A stretch of 64,000 bases of DNA from Candidatus Caenarcanales bacterium (lineage in GTDB: Bacteria > Cyanobacteriota > Vampirovibrionia > LMEP-6097): assembly GCA_013216135.1 (NCBI GenBank), contig JABSOS010000002.1:62001-126000 (forward strand), in the 5' to 3' direction. Below the pieces are notes generated by a model. That model was not told the origin of the DNA, made no database searches, and saw nothing but the letters and a program-made list of their open reading frames with translations. Position numbers and translations under genes: made by a program. Every line of letters starts with the position of its first letter. Within the stretch, counting starts at the first letter, position 1. This document shows, in pieces, positions 18,512 through 29,268 of this stretch.

Positions 18512-19987
18512 TTACCCCTGCACATGCATATCCAAAATCTTCTGCTTATAAGACTTCGCCTCCGGCGACTTCTTCACAGCCCAAAGATCTTCTTTAGCTT
18601 TCCTATAGGAACTTTCATAATCCACAATTGGATCTAAGTAATTATTAAAGAACAAAGATTGCTCACCTGATTTTCTAAGCTTATGAACCAGTTCTACTGG
18701 GGTATCTTGCAGCTCAGGAACCCATTTTTTTATAAACTTAGCTTCAGCATCCTGTCTCTCAGACTGTAAAAATGGATTATAAATCCTTATCGTATTCACT
18801 CCAGTAGTTCCAGCCTGCATCTGCAGCTGTGGATAATGAATCCCAGGTTCATAGTCTAAAAACACACGAGCTAAATGATCTGCAATACATCTCCAATCCT
18901 GCCACAGAATATGAGTAAAGAAGGAAGCTAGCATCGCACGCATTCTAAAATTAATATATCCAGTAGCTCTAAGACAACGCATAGAAGCGTCTACAAGAGG
19001 AAAACCAGTCATTCCATTTTCAAAAGATTCGATTAATTCATGGTTTTCTTCTGTTCGAATACAGTTAAACGCTGGATTCTGATTCATAAATTCCATTTCA
19101 CACTCACTTTCAAACTTCTGAATAAAGTGAGAGCGCCAGAATAGGCGTGATTTAAAAGCAGAAAGATTTCTTTTCTCCCAGGAATCTTCACTAGCATTAT
19201 ATTTATATTGATAAGCACTAAAGACTTGTTTAAGGCTGAGATTCCCCCAACTCAAATACGGCGCTAGACGACTACAAGACTCTTCAGCAAGCCCTGGCTT
19301 TGAAATATGTTTATTATAATTCTGGAAACGACCGTGGAAAAAGCTTTTCATGAAAGCTCTTGCGATAGTCTCACCACCTTGAAGCACTTCACTAAAGTCA
19401 ATTTTCACAAAAGGTTTAATCTGTTTAAATGAAAGGTTTTTAAACTCTAACATTAACTGCGCCATTTCAAAATTAGAGATATTTACAGTGTTTAAATCAT
19501 TTAAATTAAAATCATACTCTCTAACCTTAAGCTTAGCTAGAAACTTACTATTCCAAGACTTACGATTTTGAAGTCCACGCATCACTCCATTAAGCTCACA
19601 TTCAATCCAATTAATACTTGAATATTCAAAGAATGCTTTTAAACGTAAATCACGATCATAACTAATAGAATTCCCAACCTCTTCATGAGAAAATACGTTT
19701 ACAATTTCAAATTTTTGTTTAAGCTTAACAACTAAATCTTCAATAGTTTCTTCAAAGACATAAAGACGCTTCTTGTGATCCCTTAACCTAAGTTCCATAT
19801 CTAGTAAAGAATCATAGATAAAGTGTTCATGAAAATCAGACCAATCCGCGTTCATGGTGATATCAGGTTCAAAACTGTAAAAAAGAAATATCGGTAAACC
19901 AGCTTCTATAGCTCTAAAAATCGGTTCGTGATCACTTAAACGTAAATCACGCTTCAACCAAACCAAAGATATCCTCTCTTTTACCAA
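18512..19987 (-). CDS. Cryptochrome/deoxyribodipyrimidine photolyase family protein
   Basis: VWLKRDLRLSDHEPI; GFPLVDASMRCLRATGYINFRMRAMLASFFTHILWQDWR; FAD-binding domain. Confidence 0.9.
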   Translation of the reverse strand: MVKERISLVWLKRDLRLSDHEPIFRAIEAGLPIFLFYSFEPDITMNADWSDFHEHFIYDSLLDMELRLRDHKKRLYVFEETIEDLVVKLKQKFEIVNVFSHEEVGNSISYDRDLRLKAFFEYSSINWIECELNGVMRGLQNRKSWNSKFLAKLKVREYDFNLNDLNTVNISNFEMAQLMLEFKNLSFKQIKPFVKIDFSEVLQGGETIARAFMKSFFHGRFQNYNKHISKPGLAEESCSRLAPYLSWGNLSLKQVFSAYQYKYNASEDSWEKRNLSAFKSRLFWRSHFIQKFESECEMEFMNQNPAFNCIRTEENHELIESFENGMTGFPLVDASMRCLRATGYINFRMRAMLASFFTHILWQDWRCIADHLARVFLDYEPGIHYPQLQMQAGTTGVNTIRIYNPFLQSERQDAEAKFIKKWVPELQDTPVELVHKLRKSGEQSLFFNNYLDPIVDYESSYRKAKEDLWAVKKSPEAKSYKQKILDMHVQG

Positions 19988-19999
19988 ATAAGCTTCCTT

Positions 20000-20395
20000 T
20001 TATAACTCCGCATACCCTTCAATTATCTTCAATGAAAGAGAAGTCTCTAACATTAGCTGAATTGCAGCCAAAAGAATCAAAAGTACATTGACAACTGACA
20101 AAAATTGGCTAAAAAAACCAGAAAAACCCAAGTGAGGGAAAACTGTAATCATCAAACTATTAATAGTCATGAGTGAAATACTCACATAAAGTAAAAAAAG
20201 TGCATTTCGAAGGAAGTGAGCACGCTTAATTTGACGAGAAACGTAACTTTCAGGGTAAGTTTTCTTCTCAGAAGTATTAGAATATTCGATTAAACGTCTC
20301 TTAAGGGTGCCGTACCTTGCAGAAGTGGACAAAATCAGCAGCCCAACTCCCGACAAAAGATTAAATGGCAGGTTTATAAACTCAAAAAAGTTCAC
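20000..20395 (-). CDS. Small membrane protein, DUF2721-like
   Basis: 131 aa with about 3 hydrophobic segments; family assignment from memory. Confidence 0.5.
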   Translation of the reverse strand: MNFFEFINLPFNLLSGVGLLILSTSARYGTLKRRLIEYSNTSEKKTYPESYVSRQIKRAHFLRNALFLLYVSISLMTINSLMITVFPHLGFSGFFSQFLSVVNVLLILLAAIQLMLETSLSLKIIEGYAEL

Positions 20396-20530
20396 ATTTT
20401 AAATATACACAGCTTTTCACTCTAAAAATCGGCAACTGTTTCTAAGTGCAGAATTGAGTAATCTACGATAAGAACTCGTGAAAGCAGCCTTGGGATATTA
20501 TTGTAAACCGATACAAGCTATAATGAAAGT

Positions 20531-21835
20531 ATGGCTGGTACACCTGAAGCAAGAGTAATTATTACTCACAGTAGATCCTTAATGGCTCTAGTTGCAGCTC
20601 ATTCACTTTCTAAGAAAAATATAGAAATTATAGGTGCAGATACCGTAGATTTGACTTTTCTAAGCTTCTCAAAATATGTCAAAGCAAACTTTACTTACGG
20701 CTCTTACTTCGATGATGAGGAAAAGTTTATTCAAGAACTTGAAAAAAATATCTTAAAATACAAACCTATTAATGAAATACCTTATCTTTTAATCCCTAGT
20801 CATACAGAAACACCGATAATTTCAAAATATAAAGCGCGCTTAGAAAAACATATTATAGTTGCATGTCCAGATTATGAAAGCTTAAACCAGCTTCACCCTA
20901 AAGATAAATTTACAGATACAGTTAAAAATCTAGGTATCAAATACCCACAAACATTAAACTCAAAAAAAATCCCTAATGAAGCGAATCTTAAATTCCCGGT
21001 TTTAGTAAAACCCATAGACTGCTCTGGTGGTAAAGGCATCACAAAAGTAGAAAATAAAGCAGACATAAATAAAGTAATTAAAGATATCGAAAATGAATTT
21101 AGTCAAAGCTCAATTATCCAAGAATTAATAGACGGTGAGGACTATTGCCTGACAGTAGTTTGTAAAGAAGGAGAAATACTCGCAAGTGCAGCTTATACTA
21201 ATATCCAGCGTTTCCCTTGTAAAACTGGAGCTGGTATTATTCGAGAAGCTATTAAGCCTGAAACATTTTTAGAGTCAGCGACCAAGTTAATGAAAGCTGT
21301 TAACTGGACAGGAATAGCTGAGATAGATTATCTTTGGGATAAAAAAGCAGAACCTTACATTTTAGAAGTCAATCCTAGATTTGGAGGAGGAATGTTCCAA
21401 TGCATCGAGTCAGGGATAGACTTTCCATTAATACTCTATAAAATCTTTACTAAGCAAGACATCAAAATAAGTGAAACAGGATCATTTACAATCGGTACTA
21501 AAACCAAAACTCCTATTCTTTGGTTATTTGCTGCATTAGATGAAATGTTAAATGATGAAGAGGATTTTCAAGTAATTGAAAATGCTTGGCAGAAAGCTAA
21601 AGCTGAACTAAAAGCTGGTGATTTATATCATGCAATCATAGACTTTAAAAATGAAATTATAGAAAATTTTGATTTCAGTGATAATATCGAAAAATTTCAA
21701 AAGACCTTCTCAAAAGCCTTAGAGGCTAAAAATGAATTGATAAACAAAGACGATCCTCTTGCTGTTTTTGGATTACTATTTATAATAAGCTCACTTATTA
21801 AGCACAAGAAGTTACCAGCAGAGATACTTAGATAA
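20531..21835 (+). CDS. ATP-grasp domain ligase
   Basis: FPVLVKPIDCSGGKGITKVENK, IIQELIDGEDYCLTVVCKEGE, EIDYLWDKKAEPYILEVNPRFGGG. Confidence 0.88.
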   Translation: MAGTPEARVIITHSRSLMALVAAHSLSKKNIEIIGADTVDLTFLSFSKYVKANFTYGSYFDDEEKFIQELEKNILKYKPINEIPYLLIPSHTETPIISKYKARLEKHIIVACPDYESLNQLHPKDKFTDTVKNLGIKYPQTLNSKKIPNEANLKFPVLVKPIDCSGGKGITKVENKADINKVIKDIENEFSQSSIIQELIDGEDYCLTVVCKEGEILASAAYTNIQRFPCKTGAGIIREAIKPETFLESATKLMKAVNWTGIAEIDYLWDKKAEPYILEVNPRFGGGMFQCIESGIDFPLILYKIFTKQDIKISETGSFTIGTKTKTPILWLFAALDEMLNDEEDFQVIENAWQKAKAELKAGDLYHAIIDFKNEIIENFDFSDNIEKFQKTFSKALEAKNELINKDDPLAVFGLLFIISSLIKHKKLPAEILR

Positions 21836-21850
21836 ATTCAAACAAATAAA

Positions 21851-22543
21851 ATGACGCAAGAAGTTCAAGAAAAGAGAAAACCGATAATAGGCATAACCAA
21901 ACCTAACAATCTAATCTCTGCGTATTGGATGATATATTTTTGTATTTGGTTATTCGGTGGTGATCCTAAAGGCTTAAGCCCTAAAGATCCTTTAGATACA
22001 AAACTTGATGGCTTAGTTGTAGGGGGTGGCACCGACGTATTCCCTGGTTTATTCCAGAAAGATCCTAAACAAAACTATCTCTATGACCATGATAGAGATG
22101 AAATGGAAACTTCATGGCTTACTAGAGCGAATAACGAGAATATTCCTGTACTCGGTATTTGTCGTGGCTCACAGATGATGAATGTTATGAACGGTGGCAC
22201 TCTTCATATGGATGTTAGTGAAGCCTATGAAGAGGCTAAATACCCTAACCATTTGCTTGCTTATATCTTCTATCGTAAAAGAATAGATATTCGAGAGAAT
22301 ACTTTACTTAAAGATATACTTGACTGCGGCTACTGTAGAGTCAATTCTATGCATAAGCAATCAATTGAGATAATAGCTGATAACCTTTTAGTCTCTGCAA
22401 AAGAACCTATAGGTGTAGTTCAAGCCATCGAAAAAAGAGAACATAAATTTTACCTAGGAGTACAGTTTCATCCAGAATTTTTAATCTACAGGTCAAAGTT
22501 TAGGAGAATATTTACTAGCTTTTTAGAGGCTGCCAAATTATAA
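21851..22543 (+). CDS. Class I glutamine amidotransferase-like / gamma-glutamyl hydrolase (peptidase C26, PuuD-like)
   Basis: VLGICRGSQMMNVMNGGTL (nucleophile Cys), FYLGVQFHPEF (His/Glu). Confidence 0.88.
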   Translation: MTQEVQEKRKPIIGITKPNNLISAYWMIYFCIWLFGGDPKGLSPKDPLDTKLDGLVVGGGTDVFPGLFQKDPKQNYLYDHDRDEMETSWLTRANNENIPVLGICRGSQMMNVMNGGTLHMDVSEAYEEAKYPNHLLAYIFYRKRIDIRENTLLKDILDCGYCRVNSMHKQSIEIIADNLLVSAKEPIGVVQAIEKREHKFYLGVQFHPEFLIYRSKFRRIFTSFLEAAKL

Positions 22544-22569
22544 ATGCGGAATAATATATTTAATTACAG

Positions 22570-23436
22570 ATGAACAAAATATTACTATCTTTCCTAATTC
22601 TCACTTTTTTTCACATTAGTGTTAAAGCTAAAAGCAATACCATTCCACCAGTATCAGGCAAATGGGAATTAATTCTCAATGAAGAATTCAATGAATTCAA
22701 TCCTAAGCTCTGGTCCTATGGCGATAGTTGGAAAGATCCTATACCACCATTAAATGCTATTAACTTCTTTAATAACGAGAATGTTGATTTCAAAGATGGT
22801 CGCTTAATTCTCACAACTAAAAAAGATGAATTACTCTATCTAACTAAAGAAAACAAGGTTAGAAAGTACGAATTTAGTACTGGAGCTATAAATAGCTTTG
22901 GGAAGTTTAAATTCAAATACGGTTATATTGAAGCTGCGATCAAGAATCCTGTAGCTAAAGGACTTTGGTCAGCATTCTGGCTAATGCCTGATAGAAGAAT
23001 TTCAAATGATGATGAAGTAATCAAAAATACTCGTTCGACCTTCAATATAAAAAAATCTAAAAAGCTAATACCTGGAAAAGGTATGGAAATAGATATTATG
23101 GAACACCTTAGTGAGTGGGATCATAAAAAGTTTAGCTATGCAGTTCACTGGGATGGTTATAAAGACGATCTAAAATCTTTTGAGGGAAGATACAATATAA
23201 AAAAACATCAGAAACAAGATTTTATTCGCTTTGGCTTGTATTGGGCTCCTGAAAAACTGATATGGTTTGCAAATGGACAGCAAGTAGTTGAAAGTAGTTT
23301 AGATAGAATTGCAGATGTACCAATGTACATTATCCTCAACGGTTTTGTTGGTGGCTGGGCAAAAGATAGGAAAGAATATGAAGATTTGCCAGATCAAATG
23401 GAAGTGGATTATCTTAGGGTTTGGCAAAAAATATAG
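22570..23436 (+). CDS. Glycoside hydrolase family 16 protein, secreted
   Basis: Signal peptide; GKGMEIDIMEHLSEW contains ExDxxE catalytic motif; YAVHWDGY. Confidence 0.88.
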   Translation: MNKILLSFLILTFFHISVKAKSNTIPPVSGKWELILNEEFNEFNPKLWSYGDSWKDPIPPLNAINFFNNENVDFKDGRLILTTKKDELLYLTKENKVRKYEFSTGAINSFGKFKFKYGYIEAAIKNPVAKGLWSAFWLMPDRRISNDDEVIKNTRSTFNIKKSKKLIPGKGMEIDIMEHLSEWDHKKFSYAVHWDGYKDDLKSFEGRYNIKKHQKQDFIRFGLYWAPEKLIWFANGQQVVESSLDRIADVPMYIILNGFVGGWAKDRKEYEDLPDQMEVDYLRVWQKI

Positions 23437-23493
23437 TAAATCCACTACATTATATTGATAACTTTTAGTATTTAAATTAAGATTGAATATATT

Positions 23494-23742
23494 ATGAATA
23501 TGAGTTCAGTTTCAGTAAAACCTACAGAAAAACCTATTACAAGTGAAGCAGCTAAAAAAATAGCTACAGTTATAAACCAAATTCCTCAAAAAATAGCTAC
23601 AGCTACAAACAATGCTACAAATCAAGCCCCAGAAAATACAGCAAAGGTTACTACTAAACCACGAGACTTAGCAGTAACTATAAATCAAGCTCCAAGTGAA
23701 AATTTTACTGGTACCCCAGAAGCTAAACCAGAAAATAATTAA
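23494..23742 (+). CDS. Small low-complexity Ala/Thr/Asn-rich hypothetical protein
   Basis: Imperfect internal repeats [11 protein letters not shown] / [15 protein letters not shown] / [10 protein letters not shown]; 2 nt upstream of recQ. Confidence 0.5.
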   Translation: MNMSSVSVKPTEKPITSEAAKKIATVINQIPQKIATATNNATNQAPENTAKVTTKPRDLAVTINQAPSENFTGTPEAKPENN

Positions 23743-23744
23743 TT

Positions 23745-25547
23745 TTGCTTGCAAATAAAGCATCTGAAATATTAAAAACAGTATTCGGTTACTCTGAATT
23801 CAGAGGCGCTCAAGAAGAAATTGTAAATCATATAATTTCAGGCAACGATGCGTTAGTCTTAATGCCGACTGGTGCTGGTAAGTCACTTTGTTACCAAGTC
23901 CCAGCTTTAGCACTAGATGGTTTAACTATAGTTATCTCACCTTTAATAGCTTTAATGCAAGACCAAGTCACAGCTTTAAAAGAGCTAGGCATAAAAGCAG
24001 CATTTATTAATTCATCCCTAAATATGGAAGAAGCTTTTCAGATAAAAGAAGCTATGATTGATGGCGAGCTTGATATCGTCTATGTAGCTCCAGAACGTTT
24101 AGACACTGCTGATTTCCTTGACTGTCTTAGTGATTGTGAGCTTACATTATTTGCAATCGATGAAGCCCACTGTGTTTCACAGTGGGGACATGACTTTAGA
24201 CCAAGTTACACTGAGCTTTCTAAATTAAAAAAAAGATTCCCTGATGTACCTCGCATGGCTCTTACAGCTACAGCTGATTTAAGAACTCAGAAAGATATTA
24301 TTAAGTATCTAAATCTAGAAAAGGCGCGAGTCTTTATTTCTAGCTTCGATAGAAAAAATATACGTTATAAAATCCAAGCTAAAAATAATGAAAAAAAACA
24401 GTTACTAGATTTCATTAACAGTGAACATCCTAATGACTCAGGTATAGTCTACTGTCTATCTAGAGCAAAAGTAGAAAAAATAACAAAATGGCTTCAAGAG
24501 AAAGGATTTAATGCCTTTTCTTATCACGCTGGACTAAGCCCTAAAGTTAGAGAAAAAAACCAATCAAAATTTATTAAAGAAGAGTCTGTAATTATGGTTG
24601 CGACAATAGCTTTTGGTATGGGTATAGATAAACCTGATGTAAGGTTTGTTGCACACTTAGATTTACCTAAAAGTATAGAAGCTTACTACCAAGAAACTGG
24701 AAGAGCAGGAAGAGATGGACTAGAGTCAAACGCCTGGATGGTTTATGGCGCTGAAGATATGGTGAAGCTCAGACAGTTTATAAAAAACTCAGAAGCTCCT
24801 AAAGAACAAAAAATTATTGAAAATAAAAAATTAGATGATCTTCTAGGTTTAGCTGAGGCACTAGAATGTAGACGAAGAATTTTACTTGAGTATTTTGATG
24901 AAATTCCAGAGTGGGAGAAATGTAACAACTGTGATAACTGTTTAGAACCTAGATCTGGTTTTGATGGCACTATAGCAGTGCAGAAAGCACTTTCATCAAT
25001 ATACCGTACTGGTGAACGATTTGGGGTTCAGTACAATATAAATATTCTGCTTGGGAAAAGTGATGAAAGAACAGAAAAGCTTAGACATAATAAATTAAGT
25101 ACCTTTGGAATAGGAACAGAATACACTGAAACACAGTGGAAATCTATTTTTAGGCAAATGATAGCTTTAAATTTAATCGAAGTTGATATGGATTCATATG
25201 GAATCTTGAAGCTAAGCCTTAACTCAAAAGAAGTTTTAAATGGTAAAAGAAAAATTTCACTCTCTGAAGATATTAAAGTAAATAAAACGAAAGAGAAAAC
25301 CAAAATTACAAAAATTAAAACTGAATTTGATCCTGAAAATGAGATCTTTAAAGAGCTTAAGAAATTGCGTCTTGAACTTGCCAAAGAACATAAACTTGCA
25401 CCTTATATGGTATTTCATGATGCGACACTCCACGCTATGGCTCAAACAAAACCTCAAAGCCTCAATGAAATGAGTAAAATCTCAGGTGTCGGGGATGCAA
25501 AGCTTAAAAAGTATGGACAAATCTTCCTTAAACATTTCAAAACCTAA
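23745..25547 (+). CDS. recQ: ATP-dependent DNA helicase RecQ (TTG start)
   Basis: [51 protein letters not shown], CxxCDNC zinc site, C-terminal HRDC. Confidence 0.95.
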   Translation: MLANKASEILKTVFGYSEFRGAQEEIVNHIISGNDALVLMPTGAGKSLCYQVPALALDGLTIVISPLIALMQDQVTALKELGIKAAFINSSLNMEEAFQIKEAMIDGELDIVYVAPERLDTADFLDCLSDCELTLFAIDEAHCVSQWGHDFRPSYTELSKLKKRFPDVPRMALTATADLRTQKDIIKYLNLEKARVFISSFDRKNIRYKIQAKNNEKKQLLDFINSEHPNDSGIVYCLSRAKVEKITKWLQEKGFNAFSYHAGLSPKVREKNQSKFIKEESVIMVATIAFGMGIDKPDVRFVAHLDLPKSIEAYYQETGRAGRDGLESNAWMVYGAEDMVKLRQFIKNSEAPKEQKIIENKKLDDLLGLAEALECRRRILLEYFDEIPEWEKCNNCDNCLEPRSGFDGTIAVQKALSSIYRTGERFGVQYNINILLGKSDERTEKLRHNKLSTFGIGTEYTETQWKSIFRQMIALNLIEVDMDSYGILKLSLNSKEVLNGKRKISLSEDIKVNKTKEKTKITKIKTEFDPENEIFKELKKLRLELAKEHKLAPYMVFHDATLHAMAQTKPQSLNEMSKISGVGDAKLKKYGQIFLKHFKT

Positions 25548-25564
25548 CGGGGAATGATAGCTTT

Positions 25565-25837
25565 ATGTCTAGAATATTAACTTTCGTATTAATATTTTTA
25601 TCAATTAATCCTTGTTTTTCATATGTAGACACAACTCCGTCTAATTTTAAAAAACCAAAACCTATCCAGGTTAAACCTTATAGTTACCACCAATCAAAAA
25701 TGCAAATATACACTGAAAAAGCTGTTGAGCAAGTAGTTCCACTAATGTTAGGTGGAGTTGTAACTGGACCAGCGAGAGTGATAGAACTAGGTAATAAAGC
25801 TTTAGAGTATAGTGCAAAACAGAAAAATTCCAATTGA
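25565..25837 (+). CDS. Small exported hypothetical protein
   Basis: 90 aa with N-terminal signal peptide ILTFVLIFLSINPCFSY. Confidence 0.5.
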   Translation: MSRILTFVLIFLSINPCFSYVDTTPSNFKKPKPIQVKPYSYHQSKMQIYTEKAVEQVVPLMLGGVVTGPARVIELGNKALEYSAKQKNSN

Positions 25838-25902
25838 TTTAACCTTCCACTTACTATTATCTTGAACAAATTGCCAATATCTTATCTAGGTAAGAGAAAT
25901 AA

Positions 25903-26529
25903 ATGGTAAAGAAAATAGAATTAGTTGGATTAAAACAGAAAATCACTCATCAAGCACCTCAGGAAGTGAATGGTCATGATGGTGATAGTACTAAGACTAG
26001 AAAAATACAAATAAGAAAAGTAGTCAAAAGCCCCCCTGGTCAAATTACAGATAGAACCGCTATTGAAGAAAAGCTTCATAAAATACATCCAAAACCTACA
26101 CCAAGAAGAAAACCTAAAACAAATACAAGAAATGAAGCAAAAAACAATAGGCAATTATCTATTACCTACGATAAGGATTTTCAAGCTGGAATTAATTCAT
26201 TAGTAGGTAAAATCGAAACAAATGGTCTAAGCATTTCAGCACCTAATAAACAAAATGCAAATTTAGACATAGGGGTCAAATCCTACCAGCCTGAGAGTAA
26301 TACAATAAATATGACACCTAATATCATGGTCGGAACCACTATCAATGATAACAATGAAGAAAAACAATTAAGTCCTAGGCTCAAGTTCACACTAGATGAA
26401 AGCCGACAATCAATAAAAAGTATAAAATATAACATTCAAGAGATAGAAAATTTAATTAAAGCTGATGAAAATCTTCAAAGTCATATCGTCATCAGTGCGA
26501 ATCATGTCTTTGACTCCCTATCAAAGTAA
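25903..26529 (+). CDS. Hypothetical protein with basic N-terminal half
   Basis: 208-aa ORF, Lys/Arg/Pro-rich N-terminus; no domain recognised. Confidence 0.5.
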   Translation: MVKKIELVGLKQKITHQAPQEVNGHDGDSTKTRKIQIRKVVKSPPGQITDRTAIEEKLHKIHPKPTPRRKPKTNTRNEAKNNRQLSITYDKDFQAGINSLVGKIETNGLSISAPNKQNANLDIGVKSYQPESNTINMTPNIMVGTTINDNNEEKQLSPRLKFTLDESRQSIKSIKYNIQEIENLIKADENLQSHIVISANHVFDSLSK

Positions 26530-26543
26530 ATCTAAAGATAAAT

Positions 26544-27443
26544 CTACTTTATATAGAACCCTTCATCTTCAAGTAAATTAGGGGTTTTAGTATCCTGAAT
26601 CATATTAAGTATATTAATTTCAATAACTCTTGCTATAGCCGTAACAGAAACATCTGTAGCTCTATCCTCAAATGGGTCTTGCAGGTAATAGGCAGTTCTT
26701 TCAATTAAAAAGAAAGAGGTGCCAAGTAGAATGTTTATAGCAATCTCTAAAAAGTAAGGTAATTCAGTAAAGCCAAAAGGCAGAATCATGATGAATACAT
26801 AAATCGATAAATGTAAAAGAGTACTATAGGTTTTAGGGAAAACAGTATTTTTTATCCTTTCACTCATCCCCATTAAGTCACAAAGATCTGAAACAGTGTT
26901 CATCAGATGTATTTGCTGAAATTCATTTATTAAACCATTTTCAAAAAATCTACGAATTTGCTTTGCATGCATATCTAAAATCCCATTAGGGCTATTCATG
27001 TGCTTTGAAACATAATCAAATTCTTCTTTACTTAAATACTCACTTAAATGGTCAAAATGTTTTTTCCCTCTTAAAGTATCTCCTAGCTCATAATTCCAGG
27101 CTATCTGTCTTCTAGCTAAAGCCTCGACTTCTTTTTCTAGGTCAGAAGAAACCTCTATTTTTAAAAAGCACTTGGCTTCACGAACTAAACTTCTAGATTC
27201 ACTTAAAATCTTCCCCCAAATTTTACGAGCTTCCCACCAACGGTCATAAGCCTGTGCGGTTCTAAAAGCTAGCAATAGTGAAATCAAGGTTCCAAAAACA
27301 GTTACAGCAGCTAAAGGAATAGAAAATAGAGAATATTTTTGATCAATAAAACAAATAAAACTAGATAGTAAAACAATCAAAGCCAATTCTTCCTTGACTT
27401 TAGCTAACAAAAATTTAACTGGTATTCGTTTGTTGAGAAGCAC
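26544..27443 (-). CDS. Bestrophin family ion channel
   Basis: LAFRTAQAYDRWWEARKIWGKI, YYLQDPFEDRATDV. Confidence 0.9.
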   Translation of the reverse strand: MLLNKRIPVKFLLAKVKEELALIVLLSSFICFIDQKYSLFSIPLAAVTVFGTLISLLLAFRTAQAYDRWWEARKIWGKILSESRSLVREAKCFLKIEVSSDLEKEVEALARRQIAWNYELGDTLRGKKHFDHLSEYLSKEEFDYVSKHMNSPNGILDMHAKQIRRFFENGLINEFQQIHLMNTVSDLCDLMGMSERIKNTVFPKTYSTLLHLSIYVFIMILPFGFTELPYFLEIAINILLGTSFFLIERTAYYLQDPFEDRATDVSVTAIARVIEINILNMIQDTKTPNLLEDEGFYIK

Positions 27444-27447
27444 TATA

Positions 27448-28389
27448 TTATGGTAGCAAACTCAAAACAAACTGCCCTTGAGCATTAGCTTGAGTTGACA
27501 TAGCAGCAGCGCTTTGCTGGCGAATCTGTTCACGAGCGATATGAGTGCTTTCTTCTGCAATATCAGTATCTTCAAAATGTGACTTACTGCCGGTTAAAGC
27601 AATCTTCTGAGCTTCAACATTTTTATAAGCTTCATCGAAGTAATTATATTTAGCATTCACAACAGCTATCATGCGGTTAACATTGCTAAGCATATTATCC
27701 AGGTCACTTAAAGTATCGGTATCAGTATTAGGAATACCATCCGTTGGATTTGTTGACGGGCTAGCACCTGGTATTTTTATTTCAACCAACATGTTTTCAT
27801 TAGGTGATTGACCTTGATTTAAACCTTCAAAATTAGTTAAATCACTTGGTCTAACACTTACACCCTCCCCAGAGCTAATAAAAGTAAGAAAGTTTATATT
27901 TTTTGTTTGGTTATCATTAGACCCTATTTGAAAATTAACATCGTATCTTGGATTAATAGGACTATTTAAAATATTTAGATCAGAAAGACTTTTAGTATCT
28001 GAAGCTATGCTATTTTGAACATTTAATACAAGTTCATTAATTTCCCTTTGAAGCATATCCTTCTCGGCAACAGAATTAGTACCATTAATACCCTGAATGA
28101 AAAGGTCTCTAATTTTTTGAAGATTATCAGAGGTAGCTATAAGACCATTTTGAGCAATTTCCATATCACTCATAGCATCCACAATATTTTTTTGAGCTCT
28201 ACCTAAACCCCGAACTCTGGTTTCAAGCTTTGCTGCGATAGATAAACTAGCTATATCATCCCCAGCGCCATTAATTCTTTTACCAGTAGCTAATTTCTCT
28301 ACAGATTTAGTAATTTTATTAGAGCTATAATTAAGAGCCCGATTAGAAACTTTAGTTAAAGTATTAGTGTTTAGTGAGACTATACTCAT
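27448..28389 (-). CDS. fliC: Flagellin (track start 28407; likely ATG start 28389)
   Basis: MSIVSLNTNTLTKVSNRALNYSSNKITKSVEKLATGKRINGAGDDIASLSIAAKLE; C-terminal STHIAREQIRQQSAAAMSTQANAQGQFVLSLL. Confidence 0.95.
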   Translation of the reverse strand: MSIVSLNTNTLTKVSNRALNYSSNKITKSVEKLATGKRINGAGDDIASLSIAAKLETRVRGLGRAQKNIVDAMSDMEIAQNGLIATSDNLQKIRDLFIQGINGTNSVAEKDMLQREINELVLNVQNSIASDTKSLSDLNILNSPINPRYDVNFQIGSNDNQTKNINFLTFISSGEGVSVRPSDLTNFEGLNQGQSPNENMLVEIKIPGASPSTNPTDGIPNTDTDTLSDLDNMLSNVNRMIAVVNAKYNYFDEAYKNVEAQKIALTGSKSHFEDTDIAEESTHIAREQIRQQSAAAMSTQANAQGQFVLSLLP

Positions 28390-28407
28390 TGTTTCATATT
28401 GAAACAA
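28389..28407. promoter_or_regulatory. Perfect palindrome TTGTTTCA-TAT-TGAAACAA abutting flagellin start codon
   Basis: Arms 28389-28396 and 28400-28407; the flagellin ATG is the reverse complement of 28387-28389. Confidence 0.75.
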
Positions 28408-28474
28408 CCATACCCCAGATATATTAGTTCTTCAACAATATATATCTGTCACTTAGCCTAGAACTTTAATACTA

Positions 28475-29209
28475 TTAACTAGCTTTAAAATGAGCTTCAA
28501 GCTGGTCAGCTGTACCGATGTATTTGCCATCTAAATAAACTTGAGGAGTAGTAGCAGCACCAGTTACATTAACCATAGATCTATTAGTAAGTGCATTACT
28601 TAGTTCTATTTCTTCATAGATAATACCTTTATCATTTAAGAGATTTTTAGCTCTAGCACAGTGTGGGCAACCTTTTCTAGTAAATAAAGTAGCGAAAGAA
28701 AGAAACTTAACATTAGGGTTAATAAATTTTAAAATCGTGTCTGCATCTGAAACTTCAAAAGGATCACCTTCTTTTTCTGGTTCAATAAACATCTTCTCAA
28801 CTTTTTTATCTTTAACCAGCATAGAATAACGCCAAGATCTTTTACCAAAACCAATTGCTGACTTATCTACTAAAAGTCCCATCTCTTCAGCAAAAGCACC
28901 ATTTCCATCTGGAATTAATGTAATATTGTCAGCTTCTTGATCACGTGCCCATTCATTCATCACAAATGTGTCATTAACTGACAAACAAACGATTTCATCG
29001 ACACCATTTTCTTTAAAAATCGGAGCAAGCTCATTATATCTAGGTAAGTGAGTAGAAGAACAAGTCGGAGTGAAAGCTCCAGGAAGAGCAAAAACCACTA
29101 CTGTTCTATTTGCAAAAATATCATCACTATTAATGGTTTTCCAAGTACCATCTTCGATTACTTTAAATTCAATATTTTTTATAGTTTCACCTTCACGGTT
29201 TTTAAGCAT
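28475..29209 (-). CDS. Peroxiredoxin-glutaredoxin hybrid (Prx5-Grx fusion)
   Basis: ALPGAFTPTCSSTHLPRY plus C-terminal FTRKGCPHCARAKNLL glutaredoxin. Confidence 0.92.
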   Translation of the reverse strand: MLKNREGETIKNIEFKVIEDGTWKTINSDDIFANRTVVVFALPGAFTPTCSSTHLPRYNELAPIFKENGVDEIVCLSVNDTFVMNEWARDQEADNITLIPDGNGAFAEEMGLLVDKSAIGFGKRSWRYSMLVKDKKVEKMFIEPEKEGDPFEVSDADTILKFINPNVKFLSFATLFTRKGCPHCARAKNLLNDKGIIYEEIELSNALTNRSMVNVTGAATTPQVYLDGKYIGTADQLEAHFKAS

Positions 29210-29268
29210 TTTGTTCTCCTTTAGACTATGTCTTTAAATATGATAGCTTGTAAAGCCTCAACTAAAAA

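Noticed and set aside
23521-23720. Possible short tandem repeat or CRISPR-like array
   Set aside because: Repeats are imperfect, in frame and without spacers; they encode a low-complexity Ala/Thr/Asn protein.
25028-25384. 118-aa - strand ORF inside recQ
   Set aside because: Antisense shadow of the recQ frame with no recognisable domain.
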